NCBI RefSeq assembly: GCF_040448675.1 | Contig: NZ_CP159289.1 | Span: 1,054,001 to 1,118,000, forward strand | Origin: Dyadobacter sp. 676 | Lineage (GTDB): Bacteria > Bacteroidota > Bacteroidia > Cytophagales > Spirosomataceae | Length of the DNA stretch: 64,000 nt | Reading direction: 5' to 3' | In this document: positions 27,703-37,022 of the stretch, piece after piece | Layout: every line of letters begins with the position of its first letter | Position numbering within the stretch: the stretch's first letter is position 1 | Position numbers and translations under genes: made by a program | The notes under the pieces: model-generated | What the model was told of the DNA's origin: nothing | Databases searched by the model: none | Seen by the model: the letters and a program-made list of their open reading frames with translations, nothing else

Positions 27703-28273
27703 CCCTTCTGATCGTCTGTGTGGTAATGTAATCTGTCGCGTCGAGAAAATAGCGTGTGGTATAATCCGGTTCACGGTACGGGCCTGTTTCCCATTCGGTT
27801 TCGTTGCCGTTATCGATCAGCACGGTCCGGCAACCAGCCCTTTTCCCCGCTTCCACATCGTTCAGAATATCGCCTATCATCCACGACTGTCCCAAATCGA
27901 TGTTCAGTTCGCGCGCGGCGCGCAGCAGCAGGCCCGGTTCCGGTTTGCGGCATTCGCAAGCCGGCTCCGCGGTAGCCGGAAGATGCGGGCAATAGTAGAA
28001 TCCCGACAGCACCAGCCCGTTTTGCGCAAACTGGTCGTCAAAATAATGGATCAATGCGTCCAGTTCGGTTTGGGAAAACAAGCCCATGGCAATGCCCGGC
28101 TGGTTAGAGACGATCACCAGCCGGTAGCCGTCCCCGTGTAATGTCCGCAATCCCTCAAAAACATCCTCCTCGAACACCACTTTCGCAGGATCCACATTAT
28201 AGGGTTCGTCGCGGATGAGGGTGCCGTCTTTATCGAGGAAAACCGCCTTTACCAACTCCTGATCAGGACGCAT
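27695..28273 (-). CDS. gmhB: D,D-heptose 1,7-bisphosphate phosphatase (HAD-IIIA)
   Basis: HAD-superfamily phosphatase of 192 residues, closest to GmhB/histidinol-phosphatase enzymes that remove the 7-phosphate from D-glycero-D-manno-heptose 1,7-bisphosphate on the way to NDP-heptose. Motif I is FLDKDGTLIRDEPYNVDP, a strong GmhB signature. Motif II is IVSNQPGIAMG. The zinc loop has YYCPHLP and ECRKPEPG (Cys-x-His...Cys-x-Cys arrangement), and motif IV is MIGDILNDVEAGKRAGC. The start at 28273 is preferred over 28285 and overlaps the stop of the upstream glycosyltransferase by 11 bases. gmhA and hldE are not in the window, so the rest of the heptose pathway must lie elsewhere. Confidence 0.85.
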   Translation of the reverse strand: MRPDQELVKAVFLDKDGTLIRDEPYNVDPAKVVFEEDVFEGLRTLHGDGYRLVIVSNQPGIAMGLFSQTELDALIHYFDDQFAQNGLVLSGFYYCPHLPATAEPACECRKPEPGLLLRAARELNIDLGQSWMIGDILNDVEAGKRAGCRTVLIDNGNETEWETGPYREPDYTTRYFLDATDYITTQTIRRDA

Positions 28274-29582
28274 AGGTAATCGCATTTGCCTGGTAGCCCA
28301 CCAGCGGTTTGCTTTGCTTTCTCAGGTCCAGCAGATAAGCCGGCTTCGTTTTGCGCTCGCCGATCACCCGCGTGTACAGCCGGTCGGCCTTCCGGGCCAC
28401 GAACGACCAGGTAAAGTGCTCGTTGACGCGCTTCAAGGCGTTCCGGCAAAGTTGCCCGTATTTGTCGGGACAGGCAATACCGGTCTTCACGGCCTCCGCC
28501 AATGCCTCCGGATCGTGCGGCGGCACAAGGAAACCGGTTTCTCCATGCCGGACCGTGTATTTGATCCCTCCAACCTCGGAGCCGATCACCGGCGTACCGC
28601 AAGCCATCGCTTCCAGCGGGGTAATGCCGAAAGGTTCGTACCAGGGAGTCGAAATAAAGAAATCGGCGGCTTGGTAATAGTATTTCAGCTGCCGGCGGTT
28701 TCTCCGTCCCGTAAACAGCACCTTATCTTCCACTCCTTCGGCTTTTGCGAGGGCTTTCAGGCGTTTGAACTCAGGGTCGCGGTCGAAATCCGGCTTTTCA
28801 TCGGAACCACCCACCACGAGCAATTTGATACGGGGAATATCGCGCAGGTAACGCATCGCACGGATCACATTATCGACACCCTTCCGGGGTACAATACGCC
28901 CGAGTTGTAACAAAACAACTTCGTTTTTGTGCAGCCCAAGCCTGCGCCGTGCACCCGCCTTCGACGCAGGGCCGAATTCTTCCGAACTAAACCCGCACGG
29001 AATGATCGTAATGCGCGAAGGATCGGCTTGATAATGTTCGATCAGGTCCTGGCGGTCCTGCGGGCATTCGGCTATGATATAATCGGCATCTTCCACGATC
29101 ATCTGTTCGATGTCCAGCCTGGAAGCCGGGAACGCGTCAAGCTCCTTCTGATGGATCATCCGGATTTTCCCCAGGGCATGGAAAGTAACCACGTACGGAA
29201 TGCCGAGGATCAGTTTAATGCGCGAAGCCACCAGTCCCGACATAAAGAAATTGGCATGCACCAGTTCATATTGCAGGTGCATGCGCCGGATCAGCCTTAC
29301 CATACTGGTCGTAAACTCGTCCATAAAGCCCAGCAACTGCTCCTTGGGCACTTCGCGGGCAGGCCCCGCCTCGACGTGCACGACCCGGATCCCGGGCAGC
29401 CAGTCGACAATCTCGGGGAGGTCCTCATCATCTTTTCTGGTAAAAATATCGATGGTGTAACCCAGCCTGGCGAGCGACTTGCAAATTTCGGCCACGTACA
29501 CGTTCTGGCCGCCACTGTCGACCCCGCCCAGCACCGCCAGCGGCGATGCGTGTTCGCTAATAAATGCTATTTTCCTTTTCAT
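28263..29582 (-). CDS. Glycosyltransferase family 4 (GT-B)
   Basis: Retaining GT-B enzyme of 439 residues. The N-terminal domain opens with KRKIAFISEHASPLAVLGG and GGQNVYVAEICKSLARLG, the glycine-rich acceptor-side loop of the sucrose-phosphate-synthase/MshA-like GT4 group. The C-terminal domain carries LLQLGRIVPRKGVDNVI (phosphate-binding region) and the E-x7-E motif ISTPWYEPFGITPLEAMACG. The start at 29582 overlaps the upstream GT gene end by 26 bases; the 31 extra residues up to 29675 are shadow. It probably transfers a nucleotide-activated hexose in the surface glycan pathway encoded here. Confidence 0.88.
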   Translation of the reverse strand: MKRKIAFISEHASPLAVLGGVDSGGQNVYVAEICKSLARLGYTIDIFTRKDDEDLPEIVDWLPGIRVVHVEAGPAREVPKEQLLGFMDEFTTSMVRLIRRMHLQYELVHANFFMSGLVASRIKLILGIPYVVTFHALGKIRMIHQKELDAFPASRLDIEQMIVEDADYIIAECPQDRQDLIEHYQADPSRITIIPCGFSSEEFGPASKAGARRRLGLHKNEVVLLQLGRIVPRKGVDNVIRAMRYLRDIPRIKLLVVGGSDEKPDFDRDPEFKRLKALAKAEGVEDKVLFTGRRNRRQLKYYYQAADFFISTPWYEPFGITPLEAMACGTPVIGSEVGGIKYTVRHGETGFLVPPHDPEALAEAVKTGIACPDKYGQLCRNALKRVNEHFTWSFVARKADRLYTRVIGERKTKPAYLLDLRKQSKPLVGYQANAITYAS

Positions 29583-30555
29583 GATGATGAAGTTGAATAG
29601 TTTCTCTGAAGATAGTTTCCCATTCGGAGGTAAACCGGCCGATCGCAAACCTGTCTCCCGCGATCCGCCGGGCATTTTCGCCCATACGCCGCGCGAGGCC
29701 GGGGTCGTCGATCAGCTTACGCATGCCTTCGATGAGTTTGTCGGGGTTGGTGTCGATAAATCCGGATTCCCCATCCTTAATCACCGTCACGTACTCGGTA
29801 GTAGCCATGGCCACGACCGGCATGCCGGTCATCATCGCCTCACAAACGGCCAGTCCGAAACTGGTGTACCGGATAGGGTTGAAAAAGAAGCGGTAGCGGC
29901 TGATGAAACCGGGCAACTGTGGGTTGAGCACTTCGCCCAGGCCACCGGATTCTTCGGTCCCCATTCCGATGAGGTCTATCGGTACGTGTTTTCGTACTTC
30001 CTCGAAAACGTCCCAGCCGGTAATCCGCCCGCGCTGCTGAATGTGGTTGATGACCACAATGCCCTTTGGAATATCCCCTTTCCAGGAGATCTCCGGAATA
30101 CATACGCCATGCTCGATCACCCGCACGTGGGGCAGACCGCCATTGTCCCACATCAGTTTGTTGAAATGCGTCACGTGCACCAGGGTTACCGCGGGGTCGG
30201 TCATGACGTGCCGGGTGTTGGTAGGGTGCCGCTCGGGGGTATTATGTTCCACATACAGCCTCGGCAGGCGTTTCTGGACATCCGAGAGGATATCGTGCTG
30301 GTCGATCAGGAAGTTACGCTCCGACTGGAACAGGATACAGTCGAACTCCATGTTCCGCACTTCGGCCGCCGGTACTTCGATCACGTTCGCACCGAAAGGG
30401 AAAGTTTTGCCGCGGCCGTAATAGCCCTCCGTCCGTGCCTGGTTGACCGGGATGTAAATGTCATAATTGCCTTGTGAAAGGTAGTACAGATAACTTCCAT
30501 GAATATGCCATGTGAAGATTTTCAGCCGTGGTTTAATGGCGCTCGTCCCATCCAT
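29557..30555 (-). CDS. Glycosyltransferase (GT-B), first gene of the minus arm
   Basis: Glycosyltransferase of 332 residues. It starts with an acceptor-side domain (KIFTWHIHGSYLYYLSQGNY; YVEHNTPERHPTNTRH) and ends with a GT-B donor domain: VVINHIQQRGRITGWDVFEE, then the E-x7-E-like NPIRYTSFGLAVCEAMMTGM and the tail region NPDKLIEGMRKLIDD. The start at 30555 (MDGTSAIKPRLK) is chosen because the 116 residues upstream in the open frame are Arg/Pro-rich and not protein-like. The donor sugar is unknown. It is read divergently from the carbamoyltransferase across a 364-base gap. Confidence 0.82.
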   Translation of the reverse strand: MDGTSAIKPRLKIFTWHIHGSYLYYLSQGNYDIYIPVNQARTEGYYGRGKTFPFGANVIEVPAAEVRNMEFDCILFQSERNFLIDQHDILSDVQKRLPRLYVEHNTPERHPTNTRHVMTDPAVTLVHVTHFNKLMWDNGGLPHVRVIEHGVCIPEISWKGDIPKGIVVINHIQQRGRITGWDVFEEVRKHVPIDLIGMGTEESGGLGEVLNPQLPGFISRYRFFFNPIRYTSFGLAVCEAMMTGMPVVAMATTEYVTVIKDGESGFIDTNPDKLIEGMRKLIDDPGLARRMGENARRIAGDRFAIGRFTSEWETIFRETIQLHHHEKENSIY

Positions 30556-30919
30556 ATTTGTTGCGTTTGAATTGAAACAGACGCCGCCCTGTAAAAAACA
30601 ATGCCATTCGGGAAGAAACGCTTTCCTGATTGCGAGGCTGTTACCGGCCGGCACCCGGAAGTATGGGAGAACCGCTTCCAAACGCAACGTATAGGCACAT
30701 TTCCGTCGTCCTGCCGTGCAGGGAAGAAGTTCCACAGGTAAGAAACGCCCCGTCCGGACAGGAGCGGGCGCTTTCCGGGAAAGATTCATACGCGCATTAT
30801 ACAGATCGTGCGCGAGGCGCTTTCCGGCCCGGGCGAATGCCTCTTTCGGCCGTCCCGGAAAGGTAACTGGCATGGTACTTGTACGGAGTTCGCCGCATTT
30901 CAAAATCTACACATCGCTT
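30556..30919. other. Divergent intergenic region of the glycan locus
   Basis: The 364 bases between the two arms must hold both promoters. The sequence is GC-rich and open in frames on both strands, but neither translation looks like protein. I see no clear TAnnTTTG box, riboswitch or dyad operator. Confidence 0.6.
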
Positions 30920-32629
30920 ATGTACATACTGGGAATCAATGCAGCGTTCCACGACAGCGCTGCCGCTCTGGTGAAAGGCGGCCGGATTATAGCAGCCGCG
31001 GAGGAAGAGAGATTTACACACATCAAACACGGCAAGCGCCCTGTCCCTTTCACGACCTGGGAATTGCCTTTTCACGCCATCGACTATTGCCTGAAGACCG
31101 CCGGGATCACGTTGCGGGACATAGATCGCATCGCCTATTCCTTCGATCCGGAAGGTGTGAGTGACGCGTCGGTTTATGAAGAGGAAGGGTACGATGACGT
31201 CATGATGCCTTCGAAAGTATACAACGGTTGGGATACTATTTTTCTGAACTATATCCGCAAAGCACCCGAGCAGCTCCGCGACGGTTATCCGCACCATTTG
31301 CAAAAACGCCTCGCCGGCGCAGGCGATCTTTCGGGCAAATGGGAATTTGTAAACCACCACATTTCGCATGCTGCCAGCGCATTCTTTCCCTCGCCATTCA
31401 CCGAAGCCGCGGTGCTGACGATCGACGGGCGAGGTGAAAAGGCAACGACCGGTTATTTCATGGGCAGAGGCAATAGTCTGGAACAAATCGCGACGGTGGA
31501 TATGCCCCATTCGCTGGGTATGTTGTATGAAAAAATCACCACCTACCTGGGCTTTTTGCATTCGTCGGACGAATACAAGGTGATGGCGCTGGCCTCGTAC
31601 GGCAAGCCCGTTTACCTCGAAGATTTCCGGTCGATTATCCATGTGGGCGAAAACGGCCAGTACACCATCGACGACTTCGATCCAGAACAGTGGTGGGGCC
31701 CCGGCCGCAAAAAGGACGACCCTTTCGAGCAGCTGCATCACGACATCGCCCATTCGTTGCAAAAAGCATTGGAAGAAACCGTTTTGAAACTGGTTCAATG
31801 GCTTTATGACCAAACAGGCGCCGAAAACCTCTGCATGGCGGGCGGTGTGGCGTTAAACTGCGTGATGAATGCGGTTATCCGCGACCAGGGACCGTTCAAG
31901 AACGTGTGGGTGCAACCCGCGGCGGGAGATGCCGGAACTGCCCTCGGCGCAGCGCAGTGGCTTGACGTTCAACTCAATGCAACAACAACCGGCCCGCGCT
32001 ACACCGCGCCGATGGAACACGTTTACTGGGGACCAGAGTATACCGACGAAGAAATCGAGCAATTTATGCTTTGGGCCAAAACACCTTACAAAAGGCTCTA
32101 CAACGTCGCAAAAGAAACGGCCGCATTACTGGCCCAGGACAAAATCATCGCCTGGTACCAGGGGAGGATGGAGTTCGGCCCGCGGTCGCTCGGGGCACGA
32201 TCGATCCTCGCCTCGCCCATTAACCCCGAAATGCAGGCCAGGCTTAACGACATCAAGGACCGCGAGGACTTCCGCCCGGTAGCACCGGTAGTGTTGGAAG
32301 AAGAGGCGGGAGAATGGTTTGAAAAAGCCGATGTTTCGCCTTTCATGCTGTTTGTCTACCCGGTCAAAGACGATAAGGCCGAACGGATACCGGCCGTGCG
32401 CCACACCGATGGCACCGCCCGCGTGCAGACCGTCAACGCAAACCAGCACCCGCTTTACCACGGGCTCATCACGGAGTTCAAGGCGCTTACGGGCGTACCT
32501 GTTTTGGTCAATACTTCATTCAACACACGCGGAGAACCCATCGTATGTTCTCCGAGGGACGCGATCGAATGTTTCTGGACGTCCCCTTTCGATGCATTGA
32601 TTATCAACTCGTTTATCCTTGAAAAGTAA
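30920..32629 (+). CDS. Carbamoyltransferase (NodU/CmcH family)
   Basis: Enzyme of 569 residues that makes O-carbamoylated products, using carbamoyl phosphate and ATP through a carbamoyl-adenylate. The N-terminal Kae1-like domain starts MYILGINAAFHDSAAALVKG and includes the metal-binding histidines in FVNHHISHAASAFFPSPF. DGRGEKATTGYFMG and CMAGGVALNCVMN are the ATP-site motifs. The C-terminal YrdC-like half has GRMEFGPRSLGARSILASP, DREDFRPVAPVV and LVNTSFNTRGEPIV. The start at 30920 is at the conserved N-terminus; the longer open frame from 30716 is non-protein-like. It is coupled to the GT2 gene through TAATG. The likely acceptor is a sugar of the glycan made by this locus. Confidence 0.92.
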   Translation: MYILGINAAFHDSAAALVKGGRIIAAAEEERFTHIKHGKRPVPFTTWELPFHAIDYCLKTAGITLRDIDRIAYSFDPEGVSDASVYEEEGYDDVMMPSKVYNGWDTIFLNYIRKAPEQLRDGYPHHLQKRLAGAGDLSGKWEFVNHHISHAASAFFPSPFTEAAVLTIDGRGEKATTGYFMGRGNSLEQIATVDMPHSLGMLYEKITTYLGFLHSSDEYKVMALASYGKPVYLEDFRSIIHVGENGQYTIDDFDPEQWWGPGRKKDDPFEQLHHDIAHSLQKALEETVLKLVQWLYDQTGAENLCMAGGVALNCVMNAVIRDQGPFKNVWVQPAAGDAGTALGAAQWLDVQLNATTTGPRYTAPMEHVYWGPEYTDEEIEQFMLWAKTPYKRLYNVAKETAALLAQDKIIAWYQGRMEFGPRSLGARSILASPINPEMQARLNDIKDREDFRPVAPVVLEEEAGEWFEKADVSPFMLFVYPVKDDKAERIPAVRHTDGTARVQTVNANQHPLYHGLITEFKALTGVPVLVNTSFNTRGEPIVCSPRDAIECFWTSPFDALIINSFILEK

Positions 32630-33612
32630 TGCTACCGACCAGCATCAGCGTTGTGATACCGACTTACAGGCGCCCGGCACTTTTGAAAAAGTGCCTGGAC
32701 GCCCTTCGGGATCAAACCTATCGGCGGACATTCTACGAGGTAATCGTCGTGTCCGATGGTCCCGACCGTGAAACCGAACTGCTTATCGAACGCTACGTCG
32801 GCGAGCGGCCCGATTTTGCGATCTACTTCTATCCGTTACCCGCCAAGCTCGGACCAGCCGCCGCCCGGAACCACGGCTGGAAAAAGAGCAGCGGCGAACT
32901 CGTTGTGTTTACCGACGACGACTGTATTCCCGACCCGTGCTGGCTCGAAAAATTCGAATACAGTTACCGGACAGCCGGCGAACGTTTCCTCGGGCTGACG
33001 GGGAAAGTCCTCGTACCGATTTCCGAAAAGCCTACCGACTATGAAAAGAATGTGGCGCATTTGTCGACCGCCGAGTTCATTACCGCCAACTGCGCCTGTT
33101 CGCGGGCGACGCTGGAACTGACGGGCGGTTTCGACGAAGAATTTCCCATCGCCTGGCGCGAAGATTCCGATCTGGAATTCAAACTACTCGAAAAACAGGT
33201 GCCGATCCTGCATGTGCCGGATGCGGTCGTCTGTCATCCCGTACGCGAAGCATCGTGGGGAGTGAGCGTGGCCGAGCAGAAAAAAAGCATGTTCAACGCA
33301 TTGCTGTTCAAGAAGCACCCGAAATTTTATCGTGCCAAAATCGCCTCCGGGCCGGTGTGGACTTACTACGTCATTATCCTCGCCACAATAATCGGCGTCG
33401 GTGCATGGCTTGCCGGCACGCCTGTGATCGCGCTGCTTGCACTTGCGGTATGGGCCGGCGCCGTCGGGGCGTTTATCGTCAAGCGTCTCAGCGGTACCTC
33501 GGATTCCCTCTCCCACCGGCTCGAAATGGTCTTCACCTCCCTGATAATCCCTTATCTTTCCGTTTACTGGACATTACGCGGCGCGCTGCGTTACAAAGTG
33601 TTTTTCCTATGA
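32629..33612 (+). CDS. Glycosyltransferase family 2 (GT-A) with C-terminal membrane segments
   Basis: Enzyme of 327 residues. The N-terminal GT-A domain (1-235) shows SVVIPTYRRPALLKKCLDAL, the DxD-type motif VVFTDDDCIPDP, and the acceptor/base region GFDEEFPIAWREDSDLEFKL. Two or three hydrophobic segments follow (about 245-285 and 305-320), placing the enzyme at the inner membrane. It starts on the last base of the carbamoyltransferase stop and ends in an ATGA overlap with the next GT9 gene, so all three are one translationally coupled unit. Confidence 0.9.
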   Translation: MLPTSISVVIPTYRRPALLKKCLDALRDQTYRRTFYEVIVVSDGPDRETELLIERYVGERPDFAIYFYPLPAKLGPAAARNHGWKKSSGELVVFTDDDCIPDPCWLEKFEYSYRTAGERFLGLTGKVLVPISEKPTDYEKNVAHLSTAEFITANCACSRATLELTGGFDEEFPIAWREDSDLEFKLLEKQVPILHVPDAVVCHPVREASWGVSVAEQKKSMFNALLFKKHPKFYRAKIASGPVWTYYVIILATIIGVGAWLAGTPVIALLALAVWAGAVGAFIVKRLSGTSDSLSHRLEMVFTSLIIPYLSVYWTLRGALRYKVFFL

Positions 33613-34613
33613 AATTCCCGGTCGAAACCATCCGTAAGATAGCCGTTTTCAGAGCTTTGCAACTTGGCGATATGCTTTGCGCCGTACCGGCTTTCCGGGC
33701 GCTGCGCGCTGCTTATCCTAACGCCGAAATTGTGCTTTTAGGCCTGCCCTGGGCGAAAGCCTTCACCGAACGGTTTTCGGCCTATTTCGACCGCTTTCTG
33801 CATTTTCCAGGCTATCCCGGCCTTCCCGAGCAGCCTTTCGACCGTCCGGCCTGGCAACAGTTCGTAGGCCGCATGTCGGATGAAAAATTCGACCTGATAC
33901 TTCAGATGCAGGGCAACGGTTCGATCGTCAACGAAATGCTGTGCGGTATGGATGCGGGTATCGTCGCCGGGTTTCATAGCGAAGGCAATGAAGGGAACCC
34001 TGAGTATTTTGTGCGGTATCCGACCGGCATTTCGGAAATCCACCGGCATTTGCGGCTGATGGAGCATCTGGGCATCCCCACCCTGGGCGACCACCTGGAA
34101 TTTCCGATACGGGAAGAAGAAGCGAGAAATCTTTACGTAAACAATCCCGCGCTCATGCGGGAACGCTACGTATGCGTACATCCCGGCTCACGGGGCGCCT
34201 GGCGGCAATGGCCACCGTCGCATTTCGCCTGCCTGGCCGATCAATGCGCGGGAAGGGGCTATCAGGTAGTAGTTACAGGCACGGCAGGCGAGGCGCCAAT
34301 TACCCGGGAAGTGATAGAACTGATGGACTATCCAGCCATCGACCTTACTGGCCGCACCGACCTGGGCGAGATAGGCCAACTCATCAGGGAGGCCGATCTG
34401 CTGATCAGCAACTGCACGGGGGTGTCGCATATTGCGGCCGCTGTCCGGACGCCCAGCATTGTCATCAGCATGGATGGCGAACCCGAACGGTGGGGCCCGC
34501 TTAACAAAGAACTCCATAAAACCATCGACTGGACCCGCGATGCAAATTTCGATTCAGTCCTTTCACAAATGGAATCGCTGCTCGAAGATCAATATCAGGC
34601 TGCCCAGTCGTAG
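33609..34613 (+). CDS. Glycosyltransferase family 9 (heptosyltransferase-like), second copy
   Basis: GT9 enzyme of 334 residues, starting KIAVFRALQLGDMLCAVPAF as usual for heptosyltransferases. The donor domain has VCVHPGSRGAWRQWPPSHF, VVVTGTAGEAP and LISNCTGVSHIAAAVRTPSI. The sequence differs markedly from the other GT9 in this window (26452), so they probably add heptose or a related sugar at different positions. It begins in an ATGA overlap with the GT2 stop and is the last gene of the plus arm. Confidence 0.9.
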   Translation: MKFPVETIRKIAVFRALQLGDMLCAVPAFRALRAAYPNAEIVLLGLPWAKAFTERFSAYFDRFLHFPGYPGLPEQPFDRPAWQQFVGRMSDEKFDLILQMQGNGSIVNEMLCGMDAGIVAGFHSEGNEGNPEYFVRYPTGISEIHRHLRLMEHLGIPTLGDHLEFPIREEEARNLYVNNPALMRERYVCVHPGSRGAWRQWPPSHFACLADQCAGRGYQVVVTGTAGEAPITREVIELMDYPAIDLTGRTDLGEIGQLIREADLLISNCTGVSHIAAAVRTPSIVISMDGEPERWGPLNKELHKTIDWTRDANFDSVLSQMESLLEDQYQAAQS

Positions 34614-34620
34614 TCTGGCA

Positions 34621-35230
34621 TTATTTCAAAAGTCCGTCCGCCAGCGCCTGCCATTGTATTCCGGAAAACACCTTTTCGCCAAACAGCCCTGTAATGGCAT
34701 TCCTTACCTTGTCTATCAGCGAATCGGCTTCGGTGTTGGGGCTGATGTTGCGGTCGTAGATCGCGACCGTAACCGTCGTACTCTCCCGGGAAAGCGTAAA
34801 TGTGCTGGTCGATTCACCGTCGTAAAAGTGCGTCGGCTTCTCATTGCCTGAGCCGGGTGCAGGAACCGGGCGAACACGCAGGGCAATGCTTTGTACATTA
34901 GCGGAATCTTCCTTTCTGACCTCTTCGATCACCACCCAATCGAACCCGCCGCCCCCCTTGCGACCCTGGGCCGGGGATATCTATTTTCATCAGGAGCCCT
35001 TCCCTGGCCTCCCCTTCGACGGCGTTTCCGGTACTGTCCGTCAATACAAAGCGGGCCAATGCCTCCCCCGCATGTTCATGCCAGCGGTTTACATCGAGTA
35101 ACTTCCGGACAGTATCTGTAAAAAATCCGGCGGCAAGGGCTGCGTCGTTAAAGGTACGGCTTGCTTCCGCCGTCACGGCCTCGCCACGGCGATTCTCGGG
35201 CACAGCGCCCGTGTAGTTTTTCTCTTCCAT
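34621..35230 (-). CDS. Conserved protein of unknown function, one-base frameshift
   Basis: About 203 residues after correction; not recognised. The N-terminal part (MEEKNYTGAVPENRRGEAVT; GFFTDTVRKLLDVNRWHEHA) and the C-terminal part (FDWVVIEEVRKEDSANVQSI; SRESTTVTVAIYDRNISPN; LIDKVRNAITGLFGEKVFSG) lie in two frames. Removing one G from a G6 run at about 34952-34957 joins them through SQGGGGFDWVV. It has no signal peptide or membrane segment and looks like a soluble alpha/beta protein. It follows the Gfo/Idh/MocA gene on the same strand by 11 bases, so they may share a transcript, and is tail to tail with the GT9 gene. Confidence 0.7.
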
Positions 35231-35241
35231 GATTTTGTTGT

Positions 35242-36276
35242 TTAAAACTCCGGCAACGAGGCAAACTCTTCCAGGTGCAACTCCACTCGTTGACCGGTAC
35301 GTGCCGACTCGTACACCGCCTCGATGATCTGCATATCACGGATACCCATTTCGATGGGCACCCGGGTTTCGCCGTTTTCCAAAATGCAGCGGGCAAAATC
35401 GTCCATCTGGCGGGCCTGCTGTTTCACCGGCGCGATGTCCATCGCTCCGCTGGAAGTCCGGCCTGTGAGCCCCTCGTACTCGTAAGCGGGATTCAGTTCG
35501 AACCAGCCTTCGCTGCCTTCGGCACGCATGAGGTTTTGATTTTTGGAATAACTCGTCTCGCAATGCGCGGTAACGCCTCCTTCAAAAAACAGGGTCCAGA
35601 TTACGCCTTCTTCGACTTCCGTGAAGCGTTCGGGATTGGTAACCGGCGCAAAACGCGCTTCCACCGCAAACGGCAACTTACCCGTAATGTAAATGGCTGC
35701 CTGGATGCAATAGATGCCGTTGTTGACCAGCGGCCCGCCACCCGACCGCTGTCGATCGATCCGCCACGGGCTTTGAGTGCCGATATCCATACTATCCAGC
35801 AATTCCATTTTTCTGACCGGTCCAAATATTTCCTTCTGCCCCAACCGCATCATTTCCTGGTTAAACGGATCGAAGTGCAACCGGTAACCCATCGAAAAAC
35901 GGACGTTAGCTTCCGAAACGGCGTCGAATATATGATAACACTCCCGCACATTCATAGCCAGGGGCTTTTCGCAAATCACATGCTTTCCCGCACGGGCGGC
36001 ACGGATACAGAACCCGGCATGCATAAAATTGGGGAGCACTACATATACAATGTCGATATCGCGATTCGCGGCAATGCGGTCGAAATCGTCGTAACTGTAA
36101 AGGCTTTCGTCGTTAAGCCCGAATTCCTGCTGCCATTTTCTTTTCTTTTCGTCGCTGCCGCTCACCAATCCGGCCAACCGGCAGTTTTGCGTAACCCTTA
36201 ATGAGGGGATCAGTTGCTCCGTCGCATATTTGCCAAGGCCCACCAGGGCAACCCCGAGTTTATTTTTTGTTTCCAT
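35242..36276 (-). CDS. Gfo/Idh/MocA-family NAD(P)-dependent oxidoreductase
   Basis: Cytoplasmic dehydrogenase of 344 residues. The N-terminal Rossmann domain begins GVALVGLGKYATEQLIPSL, then shows the characteristic HVICEKPLAMN strand and the helix CYHIFDAVSEANVRFSMGYR. The C-terminal alpha/beta domain holds NGIYCIQAAIYITG, in which the usual His of the active-site DxxxH-type motif appears as Asn-Gly-Ile-Tyr; family variants differ here. Enzymes of this group oxidise or epimerise sugars or inositols; the substrate is unknown. The glycan locus next door offers a possible but unproven link. Confidence 0.85.
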   Translation of the reverse strand: METKNKLGVALVGLGKYATEQLIPSLRVTQNCRLAGLVSGSDEKKRKWQQEFGLNDESLYSYDDFDRIAANRDIDIVYVVLPNFMHAGFCIRAARAGKHVICEKPLAMNVRECYHIFDAVSEANVRFSMGYRLHFDPFNQEMMRLGQKEIFGPVRKMELLDSMDIGTQSPWRIDRQRSGGGPLVNNGIYCIQAAIYITGKLPFAVEARFAPVTNPERFTEVEEGVIWTLFFEGGVTAHCETSYSKNQNLMRAEGSEGWFELNPAYEYEGLTGRTSSGAMDIAPVKQQARQMDDFARCILENGETRVPIEMGIRDMQIIEAVYESARTGQRVELHLEEFASLPEF

Positions 36277-36516
36277 CGTAATTCCACTTATGTGAACGCA
36301 TTATTTCCTATTCGCACCGGACGGCGTTAACGCGCCGGTTCCCGCTCAACTGGCCTCGCAGGGAAATAAACATGCCATCGTACCCGCACCCCGGCAATGC
36401 GCCCGACGCCGCATCGGTTGTAGAAAAATGTCAACTAAGTCGCGATTCCCCGGCTGGTTCGGTTTTTTCGTGCACTCCGCTTGTTTTAATTCTTTATCAA
36501 AATCATCAACATTACC

Positions 36517-36954
36517 ATGAAACCGGAGATCAGAAACATTCTGGGCGGGATCACGGGGGCAATTGTGCTCAATCTGGTCCACGAAATCGCTAAACGCGTA
36601 TCTCACAAGGCACCGCGCATCGACCTGCTGGGCGAGGAGGCCGTGACTAAAACCGTCGAGGCCGTGGGTGCCGAAGCGCCTACTGGCCGGGCGCTGACCG
36701 CCTCCACCTTCGTCGCCGACCTTGCCAGCAATGCCGGCTATTATGCGATGATCGGCAAAGGCGACAGCGAAAACATCATGCTCCGCGGTGCCGGCTACGG
36801 GTTAATGGCCGGATTGGGAGCAATAGGGCTGGCCAAACCGCTCGGACTTGACGAAAGGCCCGTCAGCAAAACGGACGAAACCAAATTGCTGACTGTCGCC
36901 TGGTACCTTCTCGGCGGACTGGCGGCGGCGCTGGCCATCAAAAGTCTCAAGTGA
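36517..36954 (+). CDS. Small membrane protein of unknown function
   Basis: Protein of 145 residues with three or four hydrophobic, glycine/alanine-rich segments: an N-terminal one (ILGGITGAIVLNLVHEIAKR), a central one (AGYGLMAGLGAIGLAKPLGL) and a C-terminal one (VAWYLLGGLAAALAIKSL). The polar stretch between them (APRIDLLGEEAVTKTVEAVG) could be cytoplasmic. I do not recognise the family. It is a single-gene unit between the divergent oxidoreductase and the SDR gene. Confidence 0.7.
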   Translation: MKPEIRNILGGITGAIVLNLVHEIAKRVSHKAPRIDLLGEEAVTKTVEAVGAEAPTGRALTASTFVADLASNAGYYAMIGKGDSENIMLRGAGYGLMAGLGAIGLAKPLGLDERPVSKTDETKLLTVAWYLLGGLAAALAIKSLK

Positions 36955-37022
36955 CATCGATGAAGTGATGTGGCTTCGCTGCTCGCCGTTGTCACGACGC
37001 CGTTGCGGTAATCCTTTTTAGG

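Noticed and set aside
30556..30919. Long open frames on both strands across the divergent gap
   Set aside because: They are Arg/Pro-rich, run in from the real genes and share no family pattern; GC-rich DNA lacks stop codons.
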